In this document: positions 1 to 9,156 of the stretch, one piece after another | Layout of the letters: each line of letters opens with the position of its first letter | Position numbering within the stretch: position 1 is the first letter of the stretch | From: Actinomycetota bacterium | GTDB lineage: Bacteria > Actinomycetota > Actinomycetes > Streptosporangiales > Streptosporangiaceae | Reading direction: 5' to 3' | Assembly: GCA_003140115.1 (NCBI GenBank) | Contig: PLIQ01000603.1 | Span: 8,534-26,745 of the forward strand | Length of the DNA stretch: 18,212 nt | The notes under the pieces: generated by a model | The model's input: only the letters and a program-made list of their open reading frames with translations | Database searches by the model: none | What the model was told of the DNA's origin: nothing | Made by a program: the position numbers and the translations under genes

Positions 1-2
1 CT

Positions 3-1400
3 TCCGCGGCGTTGGGCGGACCATTGCGCGGCGGCTCGGCCGAGCATCCGAGTGTGTTCGCGCTGTGCGGCAAGGATCCCGGCGAGTTGGCGGGCAGGCT
101 CGAGGTCATCGCCGAGGGGGCCGCGGCGCTCTCGGCGGCCGACCTGCACGGGCTGGCCCGCCAGCTGGCGCTTGATGTGCTGTGGGCCGACGATCGGGCC
201 GGCCCGGGCCATGGCGGGGGGGAGGACGCTGGGTCCGGGAACGGCGGGTCCGGGAACGGCAGGTCCGAGCACGGCAGGTCCCGGCACGGCAGGTCCGGGC
301 ACGCTGGGGCGGTGCGGGTCGCGCTGACGGCCGCCACTGCGGCGCAGCTGGCGGCCCGGGCCCGGTCGGCGGCCCGCCTGCTCGCCGCGGATGTTCTACC
401 CACGGCGGCCGATCCGGATGTGCACGTCTCGACCGGGGCGGCGGGCCGGGTGGTGGTGCTCTTCGGCGGGCTGGCCAGGCCGGGCCTGTCACAGGCAGCG
501 CAGCTGGTCGCTTCGCTCGCGGGGCTGCGCACGCTGGACTGGATGGGAGTCACGCCGGGCGCCGCGGTGGGCTACAGCCTGGGCGAGATCACCGGGCTGG
601 TCTGGGCGGGGTGCCTGCCCGCGGCCGAGGCGGCGCGCCTGGTGGCCCAGTGCGGCCAGGTGCTGCGCGGCTGCGCCAGCGGGCCCGCGGCGATGGCGCG
701 GGTCGCGGCCGATGCCGAGACGACCCGCAGTCTGGGCGCGGCGGACCGGCTGCACATCGCCGCCTACGAGGGCACCCGCTCGCACGTGCTGGCTGGATCG
801 ACCACGGGCATCCGCAACCTGACCCGGCGGGCGGCCGCGGCGGGCGTGGCGGTCGAGGTGCTCGGCATCACGCACGCCCTGCACTCCCCCGCGCTGGCCG
901 GGTGCGCCGCGCCGATCCGGAGCGTCTTGGCGGGGACCCGCTTCGCGCCGCCGCGGCGGCGGCTGATCTCCACCGCCACCGGACGTCCGGTGATGCCCGG
1001 CGAGGACCTTACCGAGCTGCTGGCCGGGCTGCTGAGCCAGCCGGTGCTGTTCGGGCCGGCCATGGCACTGGCGGCCGAGCAAGCTGACCTGATCGTGACC
1101 GCCGGAGTGGACGACGGCCTGGCTGACCTGGCCGCGGCCTGCTGCGCCGTGCCCTGCGTGGCTGTGCCCCACGTGACCGTGCCGGGCCTGGGCGGGGCCA
1201 GCGCCGGGGCTTGCCCCGACGACAACGCCGGAGCCGATGCCGGGGCTTACGCCGCGGCTACCGCTCGGGCGGTGGCGGCGCTGTTCGCGGCGGGGGCCAT
1301 TAGCGATGTGGGCCAGTTGGCTCCTGTGGAGCCGTGGACGGTGCCACGGACGCGCGATAGCGAGTCGACCCGGCGACGCACCACGGCCTCGTTCGGATAA
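3..1400 (+). CDS. acyltransferase domain of a PKS-like protein, 5' end outside the window
   Basis: The frame is open to the left edge, so the TTG at 12 is probably internal. Numbering from that TTG, residues 14-60 look like the linker that follows a ketosynthase in type I PKSs (VFALCGKDPGELAGRLEVIA). An acyltransferase core follows: GYSLGE with the nucleophile Ser189, and ALHSP with the catalytic His291, about 100 residues apart as usual. The stretch ASLAGLRTLDWMGV and the WAG after the nucleophile motif recall enediyne/iterative PKS acyltransferases. Oddities: the N-terminal GQGxQ oxyanion-hole segment is missing, since LFGGLARPG runs almost directly into the helix before the nucleophile; a 15-bp repeat inserts a Gly/Arg/His-rich linker at about 74-98; no ACP or reductive domain follows before the stop. 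A loading or malonyl-transfer role is inferred from fold only, and activity is doubtful. It converges on the next gene with 1 bp between the stop codons. Confidence 0.75.
   Translation, partial: SAALGGPLRGGSAEHPSVFALCGKDPGELAGRLEVIAEGAAALSAADLHGLARQLALDVLWADDRAGPGHGGGEDAGSGNGGSGNGRSEHGRSRHGRSGHAGAVRVALTAATAAQLAARARSAARLLAADVLPTAADPDVHVSTGAAGRVVVLFGGLARPGLSQAAQLVASLAGLRTLDWMGVTPGAAVGYSLGEITGLVWAGCLPAAEAARLVAQCGQVLRGCASGPAAMARVAADAETTRSLGAADRLHIAAYEGTRSHVLAGSTTGIRNLTRRAAAAGVAVEVLGITHALHSPALAGCAAPIRSVLAGTRFAPPRRRLISTATGRPVMPGEDLTELLAGLLSQPVLFGPAMALAAEQADLIVTAGVDDGLADLAAACCAVPCVAVPHVTVPGLGGASAGACPDDNAGADAGAYAAATARAVAALFAAGAISDVGQLAPVEPWTVPRTRDSESTRRRTTASFG
232..306 (+). repeat. five tandem copies of a 15-bp unit inside the acyltransferase gene
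   Basis: The unit is close to GGTCCGGGCACGGCA, repeated in phase five times (starting at 232, 247, 262, 277 and 292). It encodes the five-residue pattern GSGNG / GRSxHG, a Gly/Arg/His-rich flexible linker between the KS-AT linker region and the AT core. Being a multiple of three, copy-number changes would keep the frame. Confidence 0.85.
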
Positions 1401-1401
1401 A

Positions 1402-2679
1402 TCACTGGGCCAGGACGCGCGGGATCTCCCAGTCGGGGCGCAGCGGCATGCCGGAGGTGCCGTCCGGCTGGAGTTTCACGCCCAGCACCTGGTGTAGCTC
1501 GATGTGGTTGCGATCGAAGCCGAGCCGCGAGCCCGCCATGTACAGGCGCCAGACCCGCGCCGTGCCCTGGCCTACCTCCTGGACCGCCTCGTCCCAGTGC
1601 GCGTCCAGGTTGGCGCACCAGGCGGCCAGGGTCTTGGCGTAGTGCTCGCGCAGGTTCTCCTCGTGCCGGACCTCGAAGCCGGTGTCGGTCATGAGCGAGA
1701 TCAGGTAGCCGGGTCCCTCGAGCTCTCCGTCGGGGAACACGTACCGGTTGATGAACCCCCGCATGCGGATGGCCGGCTCGGTGTTGTCCGGCCGGGTGAT
1801 GCAGTGGTTGAGCAGCCGCCCGCCGGGCGTCAGCTTGCCGAGCAGGAATGAGAAGTAGGCGGGGAGATTCTGCTTGCCGACGTGCTCGGTGAGCCCGATG
1901 GAGCTGACCGCGTCGAAGCCGGTCTCCGGCACGTCGCGGTAGTCCAGGTGGCGTACCTCGGCCAGGCCGGACAGGCCCTCGCGCTCGATCGCGGCCTGGC
2001 CCCAGGCGGCCTGCTGCGCGGACAGCGTTACGCCGAGCGCCCGCACGCCGTACTCCCGGGCGGCGTGCATCACCATGCCGCCCCAGCCGCAGCCCACGTC
2101 CAGCAGCCGCATGCCCTCATGCAGCCCTAGCTTGCGGGCGACCAGGTCGAACTTGTTGACCTGCGCCTCTTCCAGGGTGGCGTCCTCGCGCGGATAGCAG
2201 GCGCAGGTGTAGGCCATGGTGGGCCCGAGCACCCACTCGTAGAACCGGTTGGAGACGTCGTAGTGGTGCGAGATCGCGTTGGCGTCGCGGCCTTTGGAGT
2301 GCCGCCGCCCGCCCAGCCAGCGGCGGTGCAGCCGGACCTCCTGGGGCGGCGGCGGCATCCGGTGCAGCAGCAGCTTCGGCCCGCCTAGGGCCTGCAGCAG
2401 CCGCAGCTTCTCGGCCGGGCCCAGGCTGGTGGACTGGGCCTTGGTCATCCGGGTCAGAACGTCGTACATGTCGCCCTCGACGTCCAGGTGGCCGGCCACG
2501 TAGGCGCGGGCCAGCCCGAGTGCCCCGGGGGCCTGGGCCAGGTAGGCCACGGCCACCGGCGAGCGGACCGTGATCTTCACCGGAGACCCGACCGGGCCGG
2601 CGTGACTGCCGTCATAGGCCGCGAACTCCACCGGGGCGTCGGGTCCCGCGAATGCCTCGAAGACCTCCGCTAGTGCCAT
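1402..2679 (-). CDS. tmsB: SAM-dependent fatty-acyl methyltransferase, cyclopropane-synthase family (TmsB-like)
   Basis: 425 aa, the usual length for the CFA/mycolic acid cyclopropane synthase family. Visible signatures are HHYDVSN (138-144), the SAM-binding LLDVGCGWGG (192-201), GLTEHVG with the conserved Glu265 (262-268), FINRYVFPDGEL (309-320) and the C-terminal YAKTLAAW. Such enzymes transfer a methyl from SAM to the double bond of an acyl chain on phospholipid. The gene follows an FAD-dependent reductase by 30 bp on the same strand. In mycobacteria and Thermomonospora that pair makes 10-methyl fatty acids: the methyltransferase forms a 10-methylene intermediate from oleate and the partner reduces it. 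The assignment as TmsB rather than a true cyclopropane synthase rests on this pairing. The ATG at 2679 has GGAAGGA about 9 nt upstream. Confidence 0.85.
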   Translation of the reverse strand: MALAEVFEAFAGPDAPVEFAAYDGSHAGPVGSPVKITVRSPVAVAYLAQAPGALGLARAYVAGHLDVEGDMYDVLTRMTKAQSTSLGPAEKLRLLQALGGPKLLLHRMPPPPQEVRLHRRWLGGRRHSKGRDANAISHHYDVSNRFYEWVLGPTMAYTCACYPREDATLEEAQVNKFDLVARKLGLHEGMRLLDVGCGWGGMVMHAAREYGVRALGVTLSAQQAAWGQAAIEREGLSGLAEVRHLDYRDVPETGFDAVSSIGLTEHVGKQNLPAYFSFLLGKLTPGGRLLNHCITRPDNTEPAIRMRGFINRYVFPDGELEGPGYLISLMTDTGFEVRHEENLREHYAKTLAAWCANLDAHWDEAVQEVGQGTARVWRLYMAGSRLGFDRNHIELHQVLGVKLQPDGTSGMPLRPDWEIPRVLAQ

Positions 2680-2709
2680 GCTGCGCGTTCCTTCCGTTGA
2701 CGGGATGCC

Positions 2710-4065
2710 TCAGCGTCCCCTGACACACTTCTCATACAGGCCGAGCAGGCGCCCCTCGCCGTCGTAGGCGCGCTTGAGCGCTCGGTATGCGTCGCCGTTG
2801 TAGCGTCGGTAGAACTCGTCCTCGGGGTAGAAGGACGTGGAGTACAGCGACTTGTGCCCGTCCAGCTTGGAGACCTCGTCCTCGATCAGGCGGTTGTAGT
2901 AACCGTCGGCCCGGTCCGCGGGCAGGGCCACCGTGCCCCAGAATCCGAAGTTCACGTAGACCTCGCCGGGCCGCAGCGGGTACAGCGGCCAGGCCTGCGC
3001 GTCACGCAGCGGGCATATCCAGACCGGGCGCATCCCCACCTGCGCGTCAAAGAACCGCAGGAAGTCGGCGCCGTGCTCGACCGGGATCTCCACGTCCTGC
3101 GTGACGAACTCGCGGGCCGGCCGGCCGCGCCCGGAGTTCAGCGCGTCGGTGAAGCCATGGCGCCGGTCGAGGGCGACAAGCCTGCGGTACACGTCCGAGC
3201 GGCGGTACCGGCGCGGCCACATCCTGCGGACCAGCGGTCGCTGGACGCCGAAGGCCTTGGAGCACCAGAACCAGTCGGTATCCCACCGCCACAGGTAGTC
3301 ACGGACGGTGAGGAAGTCTTCCTTGTCGCGCCTGATGGCGGAGTAGTAGATCTGCTGGCCGGTGAAGTCGCTGCGCCACGGCGCGACGTCGCTGAATGCT
3401 CCGACGGTGAGGTAAAGCTCGTCGGGCGTGAACGCGGTCCCGTCGACGAAATCGGCCCGGTGGCCGCGGAAGCTCCCCTCGGCGGCGATCTGGCCGATGG
3501 CCTCCATGCAGGCTTCCGCGCTGTCGAACCGGAAGTGGCGCAGGTGCACGAAGGGCTTCACCGGCTCCAGTTCGATGGTCAGGGACAGGGCGTAGCCGAG
3601 GGTCCCGTAGGAGTTGGGGAAGCCGCGGAACAGATCGGCATGCTCGTTGTCCGCAGTGGCGCGCAGCACCCGGCCGTCGCCGGTCAGGATCTCCATCTCG
3701 GTGACCGACTCGTGCGGCAGGCCGTTGCGCAGCGAGCTGGACTCGATACCCAGCCCGGTGACCGCGCCGCCCAGGGTGATGGTCTTGAGCTGCGGCACCA
3801 CCTTCGGCATGAGCCCGTGCCTGAGCGTGGCATCGGCCAGATCCTCATAGGTGGTCATGCCGCCGGCCCAAGCGGTCCGGCGGGCGGTGTCGACGCGCAG
3901 CACGTGACCGAACGCCGAGACGTCCAGCGGCACCGTCGGGGCGGCATCGCGGAACCGGAACAGGTTCGAGGTGTGCTTGGCCAGCCGGACCGGCGTCCCG
4001 GGGGGCACCGCAGCGTAGGCCTCGCGCAACCTGGCCACCGCGACCTCGTGCGTGTCCACGGTCAT
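2710..4065 (-). CDS. tmsA: FAD-binding oxidoreductase, probable 10-methylene fatty acid reductase (TmsA-like)
   Basis: 451 aa with an N-terminal PCMH-type FAD-binding domain. TLGGAVTGLGIESSS (about 97-111) and the later FPNSYGTLGYAL (149-160) closely resemble the corresponding parts of the DHCR24/sterol delta24-reductase-like family. Aromatic-rich segments in the C-terminal half match the rest of that family. It is first of a two-gene unit with the SAM methyltransferase 30 bp downstream, the known arrangement for tuberculostearic-type branched fatty acid synthesis, where the flavoprotein reduces the methylene intermediate to the 10-methyl chain. No signal peptide or membrane segment is evident, so it probably acts at the membrane surface from the cytosol. 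The ATG at 4065 has a clear GGGAGGA 7 nt upstream, which supports the start. Substrate is inferred from gene pairing. Confidence 0.82.
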   Translation of the reverse strand: MTVDTHEVAVARLREAYAAVPPGTPVRLAKHTSNLFRFRDAAPTVPLDVSAFGHVLRVDTARRTAWAGGMTTYEDLADATLRHGLMPKVVPQLKTITLGGAVTGLGIESSSLRNGLPHESVTEMEILTGDGRVLRATADNEHADLFRGFPNSYGTLGYALSLTIELEPVKPFVHLRHFRFDSAEACMEAIGQIAAEGSFRGHRADFVDGTAFTPDELYLTVGAFSDVAPWRSDFTGQQIYYSAIRRDKEDFLTVRDYLWRWDTDWFWCSKAFGVQRPLVRRMWPRRYRRSDVYRRLVALDRRHGFTDALNSGRGRPAREFVTQDVEIPVEHGADFLRFFDAQVGMRPVWICPLRDAQAWPLYPLRPGEVYVNFGFWGTVALPADRADGYYNRLIEDEVSKLDGHKSLYSTSFYPEDEFYRRYNGDAYRALKRAYDGEGRLLGLYEKCVRGR

Positions 4066-4159
4066 GCAGGCATCCTCCCGGTGAGCTGGACGAACATTCC
4101 AGGCAGTTTATCCGTAACCGTATCGGTCACCGGTCCGTGGCCCGATCGTGACCTCAGCC

Positions 4160-5308
4160 TTAATCATCCATTTCCGGATCCTGGTCGTCCACATCGAGGC
4201 CGTCGTAGCTGGCGGCCACCTCCTCCGGGGTCATCGGCAACCGGGCCAGATGGGGCGGCGCCCCGGCCGTGATGACCTGCCGGAGCAGCAGGGCCATCGA
4301 GTACCGGGGGTCGTCGGCCAGGGCCCGGTCGAGCGCCACGTTCGCCAGCGCTCCGTCTCCGGACTGCCAGGCCACGAAGGCGAGCAGGGCGGCGGGCGCG
4401 GGCACGTAGCCGGGCTGGGCCCGGCGGACCACGTCGGTCCACAGCCGCTGGTGCGCTTCGGTGTGCGCGGGATCCATCCGCGCCCAGGCGTCGTCCCGGA
4501 TCCTGAGGTCGCGCAGCGCTACCGTGATCCGCGCGATCTCGTCGTCGGTGGTGCACCCGGCCTCGCGGCGGTACCGGGTGATCATGGCGCCGACCGCGGC
4601 CAGCCCCTCGGCGGCGATCATCTGCCGGGCGGCGCCGAGCCGGGCGGACTTGCGGACCTTGTTCAACAGGTGCGCGGCGTGCTGCTCGGCACGGCGGGTG
4701 GCCTGGCGCATCGACTCCGCGGCGCTGCCGCCCACGGGCGCGACGCGGGCGGCCAGTGCGGTCCGGTCGGCCAGCACCGGGATGCCGAAGTCGGCCAGCG
4801 CCGCGGCGGAATGCAGGTCCGGATCCAGCGGCGCGCCCGCGGCCGGACAGCACTCCTCATTACGGCAGACGTAGGACCAGTAGCGCAGGTCCTGCACGCG
4901 CAGGAATTCCTGCAGCTCGATCCCGGCGCCCGCCAGCGCCTCCCGGATGGCGTCCGCGACCGGCGTGACGAGCGACTCGGGGCCATATCCGACGGCCACC
5001 GCCGCGTCCAGCCGCTGCGAGCGGATAACGTCCGCGGCGTGCGCGGCGAGGTCGGCGGCGACGCCCAGGCCCGGCGGGTCGGGCAGGTCATACCGGAGCG
5101 TGACCCGGATCCGAGACCGGGGCGGCGCGGTACCGATCACCACCACGCTGGCCTGCGGGATGAAGCCGAGCAGGCGGGGGATGACGGCGAGCAGGGCGGT
5201 GGGCGAGTCCACCCTGATGATCCGGTCCACGTGAGTGGTTTGCGAGCTTTGCGGATTGTTATTACCCGCAGTACAGGTTTGTCTCATATGGCCAGGGTCG
5301 GGGTGCAC
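4160..5308 (-). CDS. DUF4192 domain-containing protein
   Basis: 382 aa from the GTG at 5308. From about residue 28 it matches the actinobacterial DUF4192 family: RVDSPTALLAVIPRLLGFIPQ, then VAVGYGPE (about 105-111) and RYWSYVCRNEECCPAAG (142-158), which carries the characteristic Cys cluster. The C-terminal half is Ala-rich helical sequence. No biochemical role is established for this family that I know of. The start is uncertain: GTG 5308 and ATG 5287 both lack a good Shine-Dalgarno, and a GTG near residue 27 (HVDRIIRVDS) would give a length closer to the conserved core. It lies 94 bp upstream of the tmsA-like gene on the same strand, possibly a separate transcript. Its upstream region holds the DnaA-box palindrome. 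Confidence 0.85.
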   Translation of the reverse strand: MHPDPGHMRQTCTAGNNNPQSSQTTHVDRIIRVDSPTALLAVIPRLLGFIPQASVVVIGTAPPRSRIRVTLRYDLPDPPGLGVAADLAAHAADVIRSQRLDAAVAVGYGPESLVTPVADAIREALAGAGIELQEFLRVQDLRYWSYVCRNEECCPAAGAPLDPDLHSAAALADFGIPVLADRTALAARVAPVGGSAAESMRQATRRAEQHAAHLLNKVRKSARLGAARQMIAAEGLAAVGAMITRYRREAGCTTDDEIARITVALRDLRIRDDAWARMDPAHTEAHQRLWTDVVRRAQPGYVPAPAALLAFVAWQSGDGALANVALDRALADDPRYSMALLLRQVITAGAPPHLARLPMTPEEVAASYDGLDVDDQDPEMDD

Positions 5309-5325
5309 CGGACCGGCCGGATATG

Positions 5326-5369
5326 AGGAAATTTCCTAGCCTGTGGATAACCCGGGTTATCCACAGGCT
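5326..5369. promoter_or_regulatory. perfect 32-bp palindrome of two inverted consensus DnaA boxes, abutted by a 12-bp palindrome
   Basis: Positions 5338-5369 are a perfect inverted repeat with 16-bp arms. Each arm contains TTATCCACA, the E. coli consensus DnaA box: TGTGGATAA at 5342-5350 and TTATCCACA at 5357-5365, separated by CCCGGG. Immediately left, 5326-5337 (AGGAAATTTCCT) is a second perfect palindrome. Left of that, CTCATAT (5283-5289) pairs with ATATGAG (5321-5327). The element lies 18-61 bp upstream of the DUF4192 start. It could bind DnaA as an operator or titration site, bind another dimeric regulator, or form a hairpin in RNA. No dnaA or dnaN gene is here, so it is unlikely to be the chromosomal origin. 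Confidence 0.7.
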
Positions 5370-5438
5370 GGCGGTCCGGCTTGACAATCGGGGCGCGACG
5401 TGGCGGCCGCACGCCGCGGACCGAGTCCGTTTGGCCGC

Positions 5439-5558
5439 AGGCAAGTGGCCATCCCGATCGACGCCGTTACCGGGGTGGTGGACAGCGTCCAGCTCGACCT
5501 CACCAAGCAGCAGGTGGAGAACCTGCCGCCGGTGAAAACCGACCATCCTGGCGGGTAG
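5439..5558 (+). pseudogene. C-terminal fragment of a PRC-barrel-type protein
   Basis: The plus-strand frame ending in TAG at 5556-5558 reads VAIPIDAVTGVVDSVQLDL and then TKQQVENLPPV. This strongly resembles the C-terminal part of actinobacterial PRC-barrel proteins (pattern: IP-x-AV, then V-x-LDLTKxxVxxLPPV). The frame is open only from 5385, and residues before about 5439 do not look like a PRC domain. No start codon with a Shine-Dalgarno gives a full domain. It is therefore most likely the remnant of a lost gene between DUF4192 and the split-barrel gene. About 40 codons survive. The rest of 5370-5609 shows no other gene. Confidence 0.55.
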
Positions 5559-5609
5559 AGGCGCCACGGTGCGGAGAAGCGAATAGATACGAGCGTACCG
5601 CCGCTGGCG

Positions 5610-6074
5610 TCAGGCCCGGAGGATGCGGTTGCCCCATGTACTGGTGGGGGTCACCCGGATCAAGTGCGCGGGCACCCCCTCGATCCACGGCTCGAGGTCG
5701 GGGCCGATGAGCGGCGCGCGCTCGGCCTCGGTATCGATATGATGCGCCGCTCCCCGCACCAGCACGATCCACCCCTCGCGCGCCTCCAGATCGATCTGGT
5801 CGACCTCCACGGCGACCTCGTACTCGGCGTGCGCGATACCAGTACGCAGGTCTTCGTCAAACAGGGCCGGGTCCCACGTGCCCAGCACAATCGACTCGCC
5901 GTCGATCCTGTACACCACCGGCAGCGCTGTGGGTCCATACCGGCTGCTGTAGACCAGACGCGCCATACCACCGCCGACGAGCAGGCCCCTGCATTCGGCC
6001 TCACTCAAGGGCTGTAGCGCACGCCAGTTACTCATTCGGGGGTGGGGACTGAGATCGGCTTCGTCGTCCGGCAT
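5610..6074 (-). CDS. pyridoxamine 5'-phosphate oxidase family (flavin/F420-binding split barrel) protein
   Basis: 154 aa. After a short polar N-terminus, LSEAECRGLLVGGGMARLVY (about 23-42) and ALPVVYRIDGESIVLGT (50-66) are the typical first strands of PNPOx-like split-barrel proteins. EGWIVLVRGAAHHI follows (100-113) and the C-terminus is VTPTSTWGNRIL. Small proteins of this family bind FMN or F420 and include oxidoreductases of unknown substrate. A true PdxH is larger, so no vitamin B6 role is claimed. The ATG at 6074 is preceded by GGAG (2 nt spacing). The internal ATG at 6035 (MSNWRALQPL) lacks a Shine-Dalgarno but would remove the least conserved residues. It begins 10 bp after mshC ends, so the two are probably cotranscribed. 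Confidence 0.82.
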   Translation of the reverse strand: MPDDEADLSPHPRMSNWRALQPLSEAECRGLLVGGGMARLVYSSRYGPTALPVVYRIDGESIVLGTWDPALFDEDLRTGIAHAEYEVAVEVDQIDLEAREGWIVLVRGAAHHIDTEAERAPLIGPDLEPWIEGVPAHLIRVTPTSTWGNRILRA

Positions 6075-6084
6075 AGCTCCAAAC

Positions 6085-7440
6085 CTAGTCCAGGCTGATG
6101 CCGAGCAGGGCGTCGATGGTGTCCCTGATCAGCCGGGCTCCGGCCACGTCGGCAGGCGTGGTGCGGGTCGGCGCGTCGGCCAGCAGCCGGTCCGCCCAGC
6201 GGTCGATGATGCCGAGCGCGCCGGGCGCATCCAGGTCGGCGCGCATGCGCGCGCGGACTCCGGCCAGCGTCTCGACCGCCGCCGCGGACGGGGCAACATC
6301 CGGGCCCGCCGAGGCGGCCGCTTCGGTGTGCGCCAGCGCGGCGCGCCAGCGGACCAGCCGGGCGTCGGCGTCGGCCAGCACGGCGTCGGTCCACTCCCAG
6401 TCGGACCGGTAGTGGTGGGCCAGCATCGCCATCCGGATCGCCATCGGGTCCACGCCGTCGGCCAGCAGCCGATTCACGAACACCAGGTTGCCCAGCGACT
6501 TGGACATCTTGCGGCCCTGGTAGCTGACCATCCCGGAGTGCGCGTACACCCGCGCGAACACGCCCTCGGCGGGAGCGAACGCCACCCGGGCATGAGAGGC
6601 GCTCAGCTCGTGGTGCGGGAACACCAGGTCCGAACCTCCCGCCTGGACGTCGAAGGCGGCACCCAGGTACTCGGTGGCGATCGCGGCGCACTCGACGTGC
6701 CAGCCGGGCCGGCCGGGGCCGAACCGCGATTCCCAGGCGGGCTCGCCGGGCCGTTCCGCCCGCCAGACCAGGGCGTCCAGCGGGTCCTTCTTGCCTGGCC
6801 GGCCGGGGTCGCCGCCGCGTAGGGCGGACAGTTCGGCCATCTCGGCGGGGTCGTAGTCGGAGGGGGTGCCCGGCCCGGACAGCGCGCCGAACTCCGGGTC
6901 GGCCGACTTGGCGAAGTAGAGGTCCTCGTCCACGTCGTACAGCGCGCCGCGGTCGGCCATCCGGGCGGTGAACCGCTCGATGACCGGCAGTGCCTCCACG
7001 GCCCCGATCAGGTAGGTGGGCGGCAGGAGGCGCAGCGCCTCCATGTCGGTGCGGTACCGCTGGATCTCGCGGCGGGCCAGTTCGCGCCAGTCCTCGCCGT
7101 CGCGGGCGGCCCGTTCCAGCAGCGGATCGTCCACGTCGGTCACGTTCTGCACGTAGATCACGGTGTACCGGGCGGGCGGCGGCGGGGCGTCCGGCGACGG
7201 CTGGCGGTCACCGATCTCGGGCATCGCGTCCAGCCAGGCCCGTACCAGCAGGTCCCAGGCGGTGTAGGTGGCGGCGTGCCCGATGTGCGTCGCGTCGTAG
7301 GGGGTGATGCCGCAGGCGTACAGCGTGGCTACCGGCCCCGCCGCGGCCAGGACCAGGTCACCCGAGGCCGTGTCGTACACGCGGGGCGCCGGGCCGCTCC
7401 CCGGAAGCACGGGAACATCGACACGGCGCCAGGAATCCAT
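6085..7440 (-). CDS. mshC: MshC, cysteine--1-D-myo-inosityl 2-amino-2-deoxy-alpha-D-glucopyranoside ligase
   Basis: 451 aa. MshC joins cysteine to GlcN-inositol with ATP, the third enzymatic step of mycothiol synthesis, and is related to cysteinyl-tRNA synthetase. The sequence shows [16 protein letters not shown] (41-56), which holds the zinc ligand Cys43 and the HIGH-type motif. Also seen are [16 protein letters not shown] (96-111), [10 protein letters not shown] with Cys251, FPHHE with His276 as the remaining zinc ligand region, and KMSKSLGN (311-318). The [14 protein letters not shown] form separates MshC from CysS, and the tRNA-binding C-terminal extension of CysS is absent. A Pro-rich insert at about 80-90 makes it slightly longer than the roughly 410-aa norm. 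It is followed closely by a split-barrel gene and preceded by a hairpin after the amidase gene. Confidence 0.97.
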   Translation of the reverse strand: MDSWRRVDVPVLPGSGPAPRVYDTASGDLVLAAAGPVATLYACGITPYDATHIGHAATYTAWDLLVRAWLDAMPEIGDRQPSPDAPPPPARYTVIYVQNVTDVDDPLLERAARDGEDWRELARREIQRYRTDMEALRLLPPTYLIGAVEALPVIERFTARMADRGALYDVDEDLYFAKSADPEFGALSGPGTPSDYDPAEMAELSALRGGDPGRPGKKDPLDALVWRAERPGEPAWESRFGPGRPGWHVECAAIATEYLGAAFDVQAGGSDLVFPHHELSASHARVAFAPAEGVFARVYAHSGMVSYQGRKMSKSLGNLVFVNRLLADGVDPMAIRMAMLAHHYRSDWEWTDAVLADADARLVRWRAALAHTEAAASAGPDVAPSAAAVETLAGVRARMRADLDAPGALGIIDRWADRLLADAPTRTTPADVAGARLIRDTIDALLGISLD

Positions 7441-7478
7441 GTCCGTCAGGTTATCGTGTGGTGATTTATGCCTGGCCA

Positions 7479-7502
7479 GGCCGGTCGGGCCCGCGACCGG
7501 CC
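7479..7502 (-). terminator. hairpin downstream of the amidase gene
   Basis: A perfect 9-bp GC-rich stem (7479-7487 with 7494-7502) closes a 6-nt loop, starting 27 nt after the amidase stop on the minus strand. There is no clear U-tract, as is common in actinobacteria. If active it would separate amidase transcription from mshC, which would then need a promoter within 7441-7478. That stretch contains TA-rich TAAAT and TAACCT sequences but no pair I can call with confidence. Confidence 0.4.
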
Positions 7503-7528
7503 GGGGCTGCGGACGGGCCGCGCACGGG

Positions 7529-9088
<1,560 letters not shown>

Positions 9089-9124
9089 GCGGGAAGGATA
9101 ACGTTGCGATCCCCGGCCAGGTAA

Positions 9125-9139
9125 GGTGCCAGGGGCACC
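9125..9139. promoter_or_regulatory. 15-bp palindrome between iclR-type gene and amidase, possible operator
   Basis: GGTGCCAGGGGCACC is a perfect inverted repeat with 6-bp arms and a 3-nt centre, 37-51 bp upstream of the amidase start and 18 bp after the regulator's stop. IclR-family operators are often short palindromes of this size. It could equally be a small terminator hairpin for the regulator gene. No second copy is seen in front of the regulator itself. Confidence 0.35.
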
Positions 9140-9156
9140 GGATGGGACCCTAGGGG

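Noticed and set aside
2854..4272. Long plus-strand open frame opposite the FAD-dependent reductase
   Set aside because: It is a high-GC antisense shadow: Arg/Gly/Val/Pro-rich with no family resemblance, while the minus strand carries clear flavoprotein motifs and a Shine-Dalgarno.
5326..5369. Chromosomal replication origin
   Set aside because: Only two DnaA boxes, no AT-rich unwinding region, and no dnaA, dnaN or other origin-linked genes nearby.
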